From: an uncultured Marvinbryantia sp.
Lineage (GTDB): Bacteria > Bacillota > Clostridia > Lachnospirales > Lachnospiraceae
DNA: 64,000 bases
Direction of reading: 5' to 3'
NCBI GenBank assembly: GCA_934394985.1
Contig: CAKRRF010000005.1
Location: forward strand, 25,297 to 89,296
Below are positions 17,728 to 27,195 of the stretch, piece after piece (the stretch's first letter is position 1; each line of letters opens with the position of its first letter). The notes below the pieces were generated by a model. That model did no database searches, was not told the DNA's origin, and saw nothing but the letters and a program-made list of their open reading frames with translations. Both the position numbers and the translations under genes were made by a program.

Positions 17728-19466
17728 AAAAGAAAAGAACACAAAAAAATACGATTTTTCAGATGTTGCAGGACTATCGCTTTAACAGTGTGCTGGTTCG
17801 CAATTTCGTGATGATCAGCGTAGTATTACTGGCAGTGTTTTCTATGATCGTTTTTGTAGTGTCAAAAAGAATGGACAGACTGACCGAGCAGGAGGTACAG
17901 ACAGTCAGTGAAAACAGTCTGAAGCAGACAGCACAGAGAATGGATACCATTATGAATGAGGTGATTCAGATTTCAGTGCAGTTGTCGCTGGATGACGATA
18001 TTATGAATTTCCTACTGACAGATTTAAGTGATGCATCGGTGAATCATGAAGAAACTCTGGTAGCCAGAACAAAGCTGAAACAGTATGCAGATATTTTCAG
18101 TTATATTGATTCTATTTATGTATATTCCAGCAAAAGCAATTATCTGGTGGCGGAAGACTGGAGTGGTAATATCGGCGAATTTGATGATCTCACCTGGTAT
18201 TCGAATTTTACGGAAAGAATTTATGAACCTGCAAGAATGATCAGCCGACCGAAATCCAATAAATATCCGTATCTTATCACCTATATACAGCCGGTCAGAT
18301 TATCTCAGATGCATTTTCTGGGTGGAGTGATTATTAATATTGATGTGGAAAGACTTGGAGAATTTGCAGCGGCGGAAACAGATGAAACCATTATGATAGT
18401 GGACAGAAGAAATAATATTTTGTTTACATCAAATGAAAAGTATAAGAAAGAAAAATGGAAAGAATCAGATATTGATTTTCATAAAGTTTTATTAAATGAA
18501 ACAGAGTCGGAAGCACATGACTGGAAATATATATCACTGGTACCAATTGAAAAATACCAGCATTATCGAAGGGAACTGAGACAGTTTGTTGTTTATATGA
18601 TGGGGCTGATCACAATATTTGGCATATTGGCATCCGTGGCTATTTCTGTGTACAGTTACCAGCCGGTAAGAAGTATCGTTAACCTTCTGAAGGATCCACA
18701 GTCATATCAGCCTGGAAGCAGGAATGAGTTTCGAAAAGATGAAACCCAGACTATTATACAGAATATTGCCTATAATTTTTACAGCAACAATAAAATACAA
18801 AAGGAATTACAGGAATATCTTATGATCACAAATCAGGCGCAGCTCACAGCGCTGCAGGCACAGATCAGTCCCCATTTTCTTTATAATACATTGGAAAATA
18901 TCAGGTGGAAAGTGATTGAACTGTGCAGAGGTGATAATGAGGCATCACAGATGATACTGAAGCTTTCAGAAATGTTGAGGATCAGTCTGGATAATGCGGA
19001 TCAGATTATATCGTTAGAGCAGGAAGTGCGAAATGCCAGATTGTATGTTGATATTTTGCAGCTTCGATACGAATCAAAACTGGAAGTACAGTGGAATATA
19101 CCGGAAGAGGTACAAAAAGGCGCTATTGTGAAAGTGAGTCTTCAGCCATTGATTGAAAATGCAGTTTATCATGGAATCAAACCGAAAAGAGAAAAGGGAA
19201 TGATCAGAATAAAAGCGGAAAAATATGAGGATCGGCTGATTGTGGTTATTCAGGATGATGGGATAGGAATGGAGCCGGAAGAATGTAAAATTTTGAATTC
19301 AGATTTGAAAAACAGCTATCAGTTCAAAAAGGATCATATCGGCGTGCGGAATGTAAATCAGCGTCTGAAATTATTACTTGGAGATCAGGCTCAGATGAAG
19401 GTGTTCAGTGAAAAGGGACGAGGAACCTGCGTACAGATAGAATTGCCATACAGGGAGGTGGAATAA
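17724..19466 (+). CDS. YesM/LytS-type sensor histidine kinase
   Basis: 580-residue membrane kinase. Membrane helices at about 28-47 and 288-308 flank a roughly 240-residue extracytoplasmic sensor, probably dCache. Cytoplasmic part has a HAMP-like stretch, the phosphoacceptor motif QISPHFLYNTLENIRWK (His384), and an ATPase domain with QPLIENAVYHGI and DDGIGM. Partner of the regulator just upstream. The binding proteins on either side (15095 and 19470) suggest ligand input through them. Confidence 0.94.
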   Translation: MKKKRTQKNTIFQMLQDYRFNSVLVRNFVMISVVLLAVFSMIVFVVSKRMDRLTEQEVQTVSENSLKQTAQRMDTIMNEVIQISVQLSLDDDIMNFLLTDLSDASVNHEETLVARTKLKQYADIFSYIDSIYVYSSKSNYLVAEDWSGNIGEFDDLTWYSNFTERIYEPARMISRPKSNKYPYLITYIQPVRLSQMHFLGGVIINIDVERLGEFAAAETDETIMIVDRRNNILFTSNEKYKKEKWKESDIDFHKVLLNETESEAHDWKYISLVPIEKYQHYRRELRQFVVYMMGLITIFGILASVAISVYSYQPVRSIVNLLKDPQSYQPGSRNEFRKDETQTIIQNIAYNFYSNNKIQKELQEYLMITNQAQLTALQAQISPHFLYNTLENIRWKVIELCRGDNEASQMILKLSEMLRISLDNADQIISLEQEVRNARLYVDILQLRYESKLEVQWNIPEEVQKGAIVKVSLQPLIENAVYHGIKPKREKGMIRIKAEKYEDRLIVVIQDDGIGMEPEECKILNSDLKNSYQFKKDHIGVRNVNQRLKLLLGDQAQMKVFSEKGRGTCVQIELPYREVE

Positions 19467-19469
19467 AAG

Positions 19470-20969
19470 ATGCAGAAAAAAATGAGATGGACAGTATGGT
19501 TATCTATAATATGGATGGTGCTGCTGTCAGGTCTTGTTTATGCGGAAGAAAGTGCAAATCTGAAGTGGCTGATTTATGGAGAAAAAACGCAGGAATGGGA
19601 TTTTGTATTTCAGAAGTTTAATGAAGAACTGCATGTGTTTTATCCGGATATATCGGTAGAGTTTGAAGTGATCAGTAAAAACAGCTATGCAAGACAGTGG
19701 GAAATGAAAATGGCTGCAGGAGAGAGCGTAGATATTGCATGGCTTGGCTCAGAGGTGCTCGGGTTTTCGGAAGAGGTGAAAAAGGGAAACCTGATGGCAA
19801 TCGATTATCTGCTGAATAATTATGGAAGTGACCTTACAGAACAGATTCCACAGATATTATGGCAAAAACAGATGAGAGACAGTAATACCTATGGAATTCC
19901 TGTATTGGGCCCATTATACAGGCAGAATAAGACGCTTATAGTAAATAAGAATCTGATGGATCGGTATGGCGATTTCGAACAGATTTTGAATGTGAATCTG
20001 AAACATCCGTATACGGTAAAAGAATGCTTCACAGTTATGGAGCCTTTTCTGGAACAGGTAAAAGAAAATAATGCACTTGGAAAAGGAATCGATTATCAGT
20101 CGGTCTGCGAACTGGCTGATAAAGGGTATGAAGGCATATATGGAGAGGATTCACCATTTGTAATCCGTATCTTTGATGAAAAGCCTGTTGTATATAACAA
20201 GTATGAACTGGATTCCTATCGGGATTGCTTTGAAGTGATGGCCGACTGGTATCAGAAAGGATATATCCGAGAGGATGTGGCATATCTGATAAATCCTGCT
20301 GAAGAGAATGGTAAAATATCCGGTAATATTTTATTTGTAGAGGAAACAGGCGAAAATAAGAGTGTTTTTGATCAGATAGATACGGAATATGAGGCTGAAA
20401 AAGGGGATCTGGAAGGATATTATTATATAACCGGGGATACCGGAAGAAACTGTCTTGTCATTCCCAAAACCAGCCGATATCCAAAAGAAGCAATGAAGCT
20501 GTTGAATCTTCTGCATTCGGAACAGGGAAGGGAATTATATCGTCTGCTGACAAGTGGGGTGGAAAAAACAGACTATATCAGGGTAGACCGGAATACAGAT
20601 CTCATTGCGAGAATGACGGATAATAACCAGAAATATAAGTATAACGTAGCACCGGTGAATTTTGGAAATATTTTTCATGGATTCGAAATCGCGAAAGATG
20701 AGTTTCAGACCATTAAGAAAAATAATGAAGATGCCATGATATCACAACTGGAAGGCTTTGAATTAGATGTGCGAATGATTGCGTTGGAGATGAAAAAAAT
20801 AGATCTGATTGTACAGGAATATAAAGAAACGCTAATAGAGGGAACCTGCTCTGACTGGGAAAGCATGTATCTGGAATTCCTTCAGAAAATGAGAAGCGCA
20901 GGATCTGATAAGGTGACGGAAGAAATACAACGCCAGATAGATCATTTTTTAACCGAATCAAACAAGTAG
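19470..20969 (+). CDS. Extracellular solute-binding protein, family 1
   Basis: 499-residue secreted protein: signal peptide to about residue 25 (LLSGLVYAEES) and a periplasmic-binding type 2 fold with the pattern FQKFNEELHVFYPDISVEFEV and AGESVDIAWLGSE. No lipobox Cys is seen, unusual for a Gram-positive binding protein that must stay at the membrane; the signal may act as an anchor. It starts 3 bases after the kinase stop and has no permease in its transcript, so an accessory sensing role is likely. Confidence 0.82.
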   Translation: MQKKMRWTVWLSIIWMVLLSGLVYAEESANLKWLIYGEKTQEWDFVFQKFNEELHVFYPDISVEFEVISKNSYARQWEMKMAAGESVDIAWLGSEVLGFSEEVKKGNLMAIDYLLNNYGSDLTEQIPQILWQKQMRDSNTYGIPVLGPLYRQNKTLIVNKNLMDRYGDFEQILNVNLKHPYTVKECFTVMEPFLEQVKENNALGKGIDYQSVCELADKGYEGIYGEDSPFVIRIFDEKPVVYNKYELDSYRDCFEVMADWYQKGYIREDVAYLINPAEENGKISGNILFVEETGENKSVFDQIDTEYEAEKGDLEGYYYITGDTGRNCLVIPKTSRYPKEAMKLLNLLHSEQGRELYRLLTSGVEKTDYIRVDRNTDLIARMTDNNQKYKYNVAPVNFGNIFHGFEIAKDEFQTIKKNNEDAMISQLEGFELDVRMIALEMKKIDLIVQEYKETLIEGTCSDWESMYLEFLQKMRSAGSDKVTEEIQRQIDHFLTESNK

Positions 20970-21016
20970 CCAAGCGGATTACAAATATCCGCGTGACAGG
21001 AAATTGCAGAATAAGT

Positions 21017-21062
21017 AAAAAAAGGATACGAATCTAAAAAAAAGATACGATATCCTTTTTTT
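21017..21062 (+). terminator. Terminator of the two-component operon
   Basis: AAAAAAAGGATA (21017-21028) pairs with TATCCTTTTTTT (21051-21062), giving a stem with a T run. A second small hairpin (GCGGAT-N7-ATCCGC, 20974-20992) lies just before it. It separates the sensory genes from the transporter operon. Confidence 0.75.
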
Positions 21063-21198
21063 GATGCATAAAAAGTGTAAAAATAGAAAACCAAGGTAGA
21101 AAGCAGATACCACCATCAGCCTGGAAAGAATGCTATAGTATCTATATCAAGTAAAAACGAAAAATAAGTCCGTGAGACTGAAAAAGGGGGAATTTTAC

Positions 21199-22239
21199 AT
21201 GAAAAGAAAATTAACAACCGTACTTGCAGGCGCAGTGGCAGCAACCATGATGATGGGAATGGCAGTGTCAGCTGATGAAATTGCTGTAATGGTTCCAAGT
21301 GCTGACCATGGATGGACAGGTGCAGTTCTTTCTTACGCACAGGAAAAAGTGGATGAGATCAATGAAGATGGAACCTATACTGCAAAATTATATGCAGCAA
21401 CAGATGTAGAAAATCAGATTCAGCAGGTGGATGACCTTCTGGCAAATGCAAATGGTCTTTCCGGAATCGTTATCCTTCCATATGATAACGGACTTCAGTC
21501 TACACTGGAAAAAATTGCGGCAGCAGATATTCCATTTGTACAGTTCGACAGATGTATCAACAGTGATGTCATTGATGCAAAGGTTGTAGCAGATGTAAAA
21601 GGCGATAACGAAGGAATCGGTTATGAAACAGCAAAAAGATTCATTGAAGACGGACTGACAAAAGATGACTATGTATATGAAATGATCGGTGATAATTCTT
21701 CAGTACCGGAACTCCGATCCGCAGGCTTCCGTAAATATCTGACAGAGCAGGGATGGTCAGATGAAGAAATTGATGCAGTAGTAGTAAAATCTGCATCTAC
21801 AGGATGGAGCAGAGATGCAGGAAAAGAATTATTTGAATCCTGGTTCTCCAGCGCACAGTGTGATACCAGCAAGAATATCTGGATTTTTACACATGACGAT
21901 GAAATTGCTATGGGCGTTCTGGAATCATTAAACGGAGCAGCGTTAGATGAAAATAAGAAAACAGAATTTATGGAGAGTCTGAAAGCACTTTCCGCATCTT
22001 CAGGACTTGCTGAAATTTATGCAGTATTAAAAGACAAACATCAGACAATTGCAAGACCGGACAGCTTTGATTTATTCTCTGTAACATATGATCCGGCGAT
22101 GATTAAAGAAGCAATCAATGTAATGGAAAAATCCTTAAAGGGAGAAGAAATTGAACAGAACTATGTAATTCCTGTATCCGTTGTTGATGCAGAAAACGTA
22201 GACGAATTCCAGCCATTCGGAACATATGACGAAAAATAA
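21199..22239 (+). CDS. Sugar ABC transporter substrate-binding protein
   Basis: 346-residue type 1 periplasmic binding protein (RbsB/XylF-like). Signal peptide MKRKLTTVLAGAVAATMMMG with a signal peptidase I site near VSA-DE, and no lipobox Cys. ATG 21199 follows AAGGGGG; the frame begins at 21172 without a ribosome site. Conserved ligand-pocket stretches (HGW, FDRC, VKGDN, FTHDDEIAMGVL) are shared with the sensor paralog at 15095. First gene of the operon with an ABC ATPase, permease and two enzymes. It has its own terminator-bounded transcript. Confidence 0.92.
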   Translation: MKRKLTTVLAGAVAATMMMGMAVSADEIAVMVPSADHGWTGAVLSYAQEKVDEINEDGTYTAKLYAATDVENQIQQVDDLLANANGLSGIVILPYDNGLQSTLEKIAAADIPFVQFDRCINSDVIDAKVVADVKGDNEGIGYETAKRFIEDGLTKDDYVYEMIGDNSSVPELRSAGFRKYLTEQGWSDEEIDAVVVKSASTGWSRDAGKELFESWFSSAQCDTSKNIWIFTHDDEIAMGVLESLNGAALDENKKTEFMESLKALSASSGLAEIYAVLKDKHQTIARPDSFDLFSVTYDPAMIKEAINVMEKSLKGEEIEQNYVIPVSVVDAENVDEFQPFGTYDEK

Positions 22240-22323
22240 AAAAGAGTGATAAAAAGGACTGTCTCCAATAAGCAGAATTACTGGCGGCAGTCCGCTTCAC
22301 ATTTAGTTATGGGGGAAAAGATT

Positions 22324-23838
22324 TTGGAATTATTGAAGATGGAGCACATTCAAAAAAGTTTTTTCGGTGTAACGGTTTTGGATGATGTGTCGTTAACGAT
22401 CGGGCAGGGAGAGATTCACGCATTGCTGGGGGAAAATGGCGCAGGAAAATCGACACTGATGAATATATTATCAGGTGTTTATACAAAAGATTCCGGTCAG
22501 GTGGTTTTTGAAGGAAAAGAACTGCCGGATGGATCCATTACAGCTGCAGAGCAGGCGGGAATTGCTTTTGTGCATCAGGAACTGAACATCTTTAATGACC
22601 TGAAAGTCTATGAGAATCTGTTCCTGGGAAAAGAATACACCGGAAAGTTTGGTAAACTGGATAAGCAGAAAATGATACAGGAGACAGAAGCGCTGCTAAA
22701 TGAGATGGGAGTCAATATTGGCGCAACGGAACTGGCAGATCATCTGGATACAGGAAAGAAGCAGCTTCTTGAAATTGCAAAAGCACTGCATTCCAGAGCG
22801 AAACTGATTATTCTGGACGAACCAACCACAGCATTAAATAATGATGAAATTCAGCATTTATTTGAACTGGTCAGAAATCTGAAAGACAAAGGAACGTCTT
22901 TTGTGTTCATTTCTCATAAAATGCCGGAAATTTTTGCACTGGCAGATCATTATACCGTGTTACGTAATGCAAGATATATTGCCAGCGGTCTGATTTCTGA
23001 GACAACACCGGAAGAAGTTACCAAATATATGGTTGGAGACTCTTTCAATGCGCAGGATGTATATAAAAAGAGGGCACTCGGCGAACTGATTCTGGATGTG
23101 GAACATATTACCGGAGACGGATTCTCAGATGTTTCATTTAAGATGAGAAAAGGAGAAATTCTTGGTTTTACAGGCCTTCAGGGTGCCGGATGTTCAGATG
23201 TAATGCAGGCAATTTTCGGACAGAAAAAAATAGAAAGCGGAAAAATACTTGCATGGGGGAATGAATACAAAAATGGCAGTATCCATCAGGCAATGAAAAA
23301 CAGGATAGGCATGGTTGCATCAAACAGAAAAGAAAATTCTGTGATACCGGACATGAATCTGGTAGAAAACCTGTATATTTCCAGACATACCATTGATGGA
23401 AAAAATCCTGTTATTCGAAAAAAACAGGAACTGGAGAGATTTCATGTTTATAAAGAAAAGTTGAATATGAAAACCGGTGATCCTAAAAATCTGATTATCA
23501 GCCTGTCTGGGGGAAATCAGCAGAAAGTCATTCTTGCAAGATGGCTGAGTACAGAGGCAGAATTATTGCTGCTGGATAATCCGACACAGGGAATCGATGT
23601 GGGTGCAAAAGAAGAAATTTACCGTCTGATTTTGAAACTGGCAGAGCAGGGAAAAACCATTATTATTAATACACTGGAAATCCCTGAGATTAAGAAAATC
23701 GCAGACCGTTGTATCGTGTTTTATCACGGAAGAGTGATGGCAGATTTGCAGCATTCAGAAATCAATGAAGAAAAGGTAATGCTCTATGCGACTGCAGCAA
23801 TAAAGGAACAGATTAAGGGAGAAAAAGAAGATGCTTAA
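22324..23838 (+). CDS. Sugar ABC transporter tandem ATP-binding protein (RbsA/MglA type)
   Basis: 504-residue double ATPase that drives the permease next to it. Domain 1: Walker A GENGAGKST, Walker B LIILDEPTTAL. Domain 2 is typically degenerate at Walker A (GLQGAGCSD) but keeps LSGGNQQKV and LLLDNPTQGIDVG. I place the start at TTG 22324 (MELLKMEHIQKSFF): GGGGG lies 8 bases upstream and the length then matches the usual 500. Alternatives are ATG 22309 and 22339; the frame is open to 22246. The 3' end overlaps the permease start by 8 bases. Confidence 0.92.
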   Translation: MELLKMEHIQKSFFGVTVLDDVSLTIGQGEIHALLGENGAGKSTLMNILSGVYTKDSGQVVFEGKELPDGSITAAEQAGIAFVHQELNIFNDLKVYENLFLGKEYTGKFGKLDKQKMIQETEALLNEMGVNIGATELADHLDTGKKQLLEIAKALHSRAKLIILDEPTTALNNDEIQHLFELVRNLKDKGTSFVFISHKMPEIFALADHYTVLRNARYIASGLISETTPEEVTKYMVGDSFNAQDVYKKRALGELILDVEHITGDGFSDVSFKMRKGEILGFTGLQGAGCSDVMQAIFGQKKIESGKILAWGNEYKNGSIHQAMKNRIGMVASNRKENSVIPDMNLVENLYISRHTIDGKNPVIRKKQELERFHVYKEKLNMKTGDPKNLIISLSGGNQQKVILARWLSTEAELLLLDNPTQGIDVGAKEEIYRLILKLAEQGKTIIINTLEIPEIKKIADRCIVFYHGRVMADLQHSEINEEKVMLYATAAIKEQIKGEKEDA

Positions 23839-24802
23839 AAAACTAAAATCATTTTGGAGTCAGTATAATTTCATTGTAATTTTTCTTGGAATTTTTCTTG
23901 TATATCTGGCTATTAATGGATCTCAGACAACATGGACCAGTGTGACTAATATTTTTCTTCACAGTGCAATTCTTGGTACGATTGCACTTGGAATGGGTAT
24001 GATTATTCTGACAGGTGATATTGATCTGTCAGTCGGTTCTTCTTTTGTACTTGCCGGTGGTCTGACCATACTTTTTTTCAATAAAGTAAACAGCATTTTT
24101 CTTGCACTGGTGATGGCAGTTGTGCTTGGTGCAGTGTTTGGTCTGATGAATGGAATTCTGGTGGGAAAACTAAGAATGCCGGCTTTTATTGTAACACTGG
24201 CAACCATGTTGATTTACCGATCCATCTCTCAGTATATGATGAATGAATTGGGCCAGACCAGATATAGCGTGGATGCAAGTTTGTCCAAATATCAGGCGTT
24301 ATTTAAATTCGGCAATGGGAATTTCCTGACAATTTCCTATATAGCACTGGTATTTCTTATCATTGCCTTGCTGCTGATTTATGTAACAACGTCTACCAAA
24401 TACGGAAAAAGAGTATATGCGTTGGGAAGTAATGAGAAAGCAGCATTACTTGCAGGTGTCAATGTAGTGTGGACCAGAATCTCTGTATTTGTATTATGTG
24501 GAGCATGTACAGGTCTGGCAACATTTTTAAAAATCGCAAAGGATACATCATTCGACCCGGCAACATCAGGAAAGAACTATGAGTTATATTCAATTGCAGC
24601 AGTGGTAATCGGCGGCATCAGCATGACAGGCGGAAAGGGAAAAATACTTGGAATTATTTTCGGAACCATGTCATTTACACTGATTGATAAGATTATTACC
24701 GCACTGGGAATGAATGCATTGTTGAATGATACAGTAAAAGGAGTCATTCTTCTTTTAGCTGTTGGACTTCAGATGATACAGAAAAAATCAAAAACAGAAT
24801 AA
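23831..24802 (+). CDS. Sugar ABC transporter permease (RbsC type)
   Basis: 323-residue polytopic membrane protein of the BPD_transp_2 family with about 8-10 helices. Recognisable family segments: ALGMGMIILTGDIDLSVGS and YSIAAVVIGGISMTGGKG. It forms the channel for the sugar imported by the ABC complex. ATG overlaps the ATPase stop by 8 bases. Confidence 0.94.
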   Translation: MLKKLKSFWSQYNFIVIFLGIFLVYLAINGSQTTWTSVTNIFLHSAILGTIALGMGMIILTGDIDLSVGSSFVLAGGLTILFFNKVNSIFLALVMAVVLGAVFGLMNGILVGKLRMPAFIVTLATMLIYRSISQYMMNELGQTRYSVDASLSKYQALFKFGNGNFLTISYIALVFLIIALLLIYVTTSTKYGKRVYALGSNEKAALLAGVNVVWTRISVFVLCGACTGLATFLKIAKDTSFDPATSGKNYELYSIAAVVIGGISMTGGKGKILGIIFGTMSFTLIDKIITALGMNALLNDTVKGVILLLAVGLQMIQKKSKTE

Positions 24803-24832
24803 GAATAGAAACAAAAACAGGAGGATATCATT

Positions 24833-25822
24833 ATGAGCAGATTATTAACAATTATGACATGTCAGTGGGCAGATCTTGACATGGAGACCATGTGCAGGAA
24901 AGCAAAAGATATGGGATATGACGGCCTTGAACTGGCTTGCTGGGGAAATCATCTGGACGTAAAACGTGCTGCAGAGGACGACAGCTATGTAGCGGAAGTA
25001 AAGGCTCTTCTGGCAAAATATGATCTGAAATGTGAAGCTCTGGCAACTCATATCATCGGACAGTGTGTAGGTGATTATAACGATCCGAGATTAAATAACT
25101 TTGCTCCGGCAGAGTTGGCAGACAAGCCGGATGAGATTCGTGCCTGGGCTATTGAGACCATGAAGTATGCGGCAGTGGCTGCTAAAAAGATGGGATGCAG
25201 TGTGATTACCGGATTCACAGGATCTCCAATCTGGAAATATCTGTATTCTTTCCCACAGACACCGGAATCTATGATCGAAGCAGGATATCAGGAGATTTAT
25301 GATTTGTGGACACCAATTCTTGATGAACTTGTAAAAAATGGTATTAAATTTGCTTTGGAAGTACACCCTGGAGAAATCGCATTTGATTATTATTCTACAA
25401 AGAGACTTCTGGAAAAATTTGCAGACCGTCCGGAATTCGGACTGAACTTTGACCCAAGCCACCTGATCTGGCAGGGCATTACCCCACACCTGTTCCTTCA
25501 GGATTTCGCAGATAAGATTTACCATGTGCATATGAAGGATGCTGCGGTGACGTTAGACGGCAGAAGCGGACTTCTTGGCTCTCATATTGATTTTGGCGAT
25601 CTGAGAAGAGGATGGAACTTCCGTTCACTGGGACATGGAGACGTTGATTTTGAAAATATTATTCGGGTATTGAATGCAATCGGATACGAGGGTCCATTAT
25701 CGGTAGAGTGGGAAGACAGTGGAATGGAAAGAGAGTATGGCGCAAAAGAAGCAGCAGAATTTGTGAGAAAGATAGATTTCCGGGCATCTGATTTTAAATT
25801 TGACGATGCAATTGCAAACTAA
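24833..25822 (+). CDS. Sugar phosphate isomerase/epimerase family TIM-barrel protein
   Basis: 329 residues, AP-endonuclease-2/xylose-isomerase-like TIM barrel. Metal-site residues appear as ALEVHPGE, FDPSHLIWQG, HVHMKDA and the C-terminal SVEWEDSG. It could isomerise, epimerise or dehydrate the imported sugar, cyclitol or derivative. AGGAGG at 24820 precedes the ATG. Follows the permease by 30 bases; specificity not determinable from sequence. Confidence 0.9.
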   Translation: MSRLLTIMTCQWADLDMETMCRKAKDMGYDGLELACWGNHLDVKRAAEDDSYVAEVKALLAKYDLKCEALATHIIGQCVGDYNDPRLNNFAPAELADKPDEIRAWAIETMKYAAVAAKKMGCSVITGFTGSPIWKYLYSFPQTPESMIEAGYQEIYDLWTPILDELVKNGIKFALEVHPGEIAFDYYSTKRLLEKFADRPEFGLNFDPSHLIWQGITPHLFLQDFADKIYHVHMKDAAVTLDGRSGLLGSHIDFGDLRRGWNFRSLGHGDVDFENIIRVLNAIGYEGPLSVEWEDSGMEREYGAKEAAEFVRKIDFRASDFKFDDAIAN

Positions 25823-25836
25823 AGGAGGTCAGAGAT

Positions 25837-26988
25837 ATGAGTGACAGAAAAAGACTGAGATATGGTATGGTTGGCGGAGGACTTGGCGCATTTATCGGTG
25901 CTGTGCACAGAAGGGCCATTGCACTGGAAGAGACTGCAGATCTGGTAGCAGCATGCTTTAGTTCTCGAGAAGAAAAGAATAAAGAAACCGGTGAATTCTA
26001 CAGAATTACACCGGAAAGACTTTATGATTCTTATGAAGAAATGGCAAAAGCAGAAAGTGCAAGAGAAGATGGAATTGATTTTGTGGTGATCGTAACTCCA
26101 AATACGACTCATTATGAAGTAGCAAAAGCATTCCTGGAGGCAGGTATCCATGTATCCTGTGAAAAACCACTCTGCTTTACCATAGAGCAGGGCGAAGAAC
26201 TGGAGCGAATAGCCCGGGAAAAACATCTGATGTTTGCAGTGACCTATACCTATACCGGCTATGCAATGGTAAAACTGGCAAAAGAACTGGTAGAAGCAGG
26301 AGAAATCGGTAAAGTGGTAAATGTAAATGCGGAATATCTGCAGGACTGGCTGATTGATGAAATCGGCGGAGGAAATCAGACTACGACAAAGATGTCTGTC
26401 TGGAGAACGGATCCTGCAAAATCCGGAATCTCCAACTGTGTGGGAGATATCGGAACGCATATCGAAGATACCGTTGCCTATATTACCGGCATGCATCCGA
26501 AAAAAGTAGCAGCGGTATTGGATAATTATGGTATGGATTTGGATATGAATGCGAATATTCTTGTAGAATATGAGAATGGTGTACATGGTGTGTATAGTTG
26601 TTCTCAGGTATGTGCAGGACATCTGAATGGTCTGGCAATACGTATCTTTGGAAGTGAAGGATCTGTTGAGTGGGTACAGGAAGAGCCGGATTATCTGAAA
26701 GTAACGAAAAAAGGACAGCCGGATCAGATTTATCACAGAGGTACCGGATATATTACCGGTATGGCAGCGGACAGAAATCACATTCCATCCGGACATCCGG
26801 AAGGACTGACCTTTGCATTTGCCAATATCTATCATGGATTTATGGGAGATGTATTGAAATGTGTGAATGGACAGTATCCGGAAAAAACAGGTGATTACCC
26901 AACCGTTTCAGATGGTGTAGCAGGTGTGAAATTTATCCACGCTGTTGTAAACAGCAGTAAAAATGCTTCTGGATGGACAGAAGTCTGA
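25837..26988 (+). CDS. Gfo/Idh/MocA family NAD(P)-dependent oxidoreductase
   Basis: 383 residues. N-terminal Rossmann fold with GMVGGGLGAFIGAVHRRAI, then the family motif CEKPLCFT (EKP) and the catalytic-region segment SNCVGDIGTHIEDTVAYITGM. Oxidises sugars, cyclitols or their keto derivatives. GGAGG 10 bases upstream of ATG 25837. Pairing with a xylose-isomerase-like protein is common in cyclitol and rare-sugar catabolism. Last gene of the operon. Confidence 0.92.
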   Translation: MSDRKRLRYGMVGGGLGAFIGAVHRRAIALEETADLVAACFSSREEKNKETGEFYRITPERLYDSYEEMAKAESAREDGIDFVVIVTPNTTHYEVAKAFLEAGIHVSCEKPLCFTIEQGEELERIAREKHLMFAVTYTYTGYAMVKLAKELVEAGEIGKVVNVNAEYLQDWLIDEIGGGNQTTTKMSVWRTDPAKSGISNCVGDIGTHIEDTVAYITGMHPKKVAAVLDNYGMDLDMNANILVEYENGVHGVYSCSQVCAGHLNGLAIRIFGSEGSVEWVQEEPDYLKVTKKGQPDQIYHRGTGYITGMAADRNHIPSGHPEGLTFAFANIYHGFMGDVLKCVNGQYPEKTGDYPTVSDGVAGVKFIHAVVNSSKNASGWTEV

Positions 26989-27020
26989 GTGCATAAAGTA
27001 AGTCGTCGTTGAATGAAAAA

Positions 27021-27076
27021 AATATCCTCTTTGTGGCAGGTGAAGTGACGTCATTTGTCGCGGAGGGGATATTTTA
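27021..27076. terminator. Terminator after the sugar operon
   Basis: AATATCC (27021-27027) pairs with GGATATT (27067-27073), with further imperfect pairing inside; A run before and TTTTATT after make it usable on both strands. A TGACGTCA palindrome lies in the loop (27047-27054). Confidence 0.6.
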
Positions 27077-27134
27077 TTGCAGAAAATGAAGTTCCATGAA
27101 ATAAAAAATGCTCTGCACAGATGCGCCAAAACCC

Positions 27135-27179
27135 TTGACACTGTTGTATGGACTGGGATAAAATTCTAATACTATTAGA
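27135..27179 (+). promoter_or_regulatory. marR-type gene promoter with palindromic operator
   Basis: TTGACA (27135-27140), 18-bp spacer, TAAAAT (27159-27164). The perfect palindrome TCTAAT-ACT-ATTAGA (27165-27179) lies at the predicted start site, a position where a MarR protein would block transcription. Confidence 0.75.
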
Positions 27180-27195
27180 CAATCGAAGAAGAGAA

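Noticed and set aside
27148-27195. ATG 27148 as start of the MarR gene
   Set aside because: It lies between the -35 and -10 elements of a good promoter, so it would not be transcribed.
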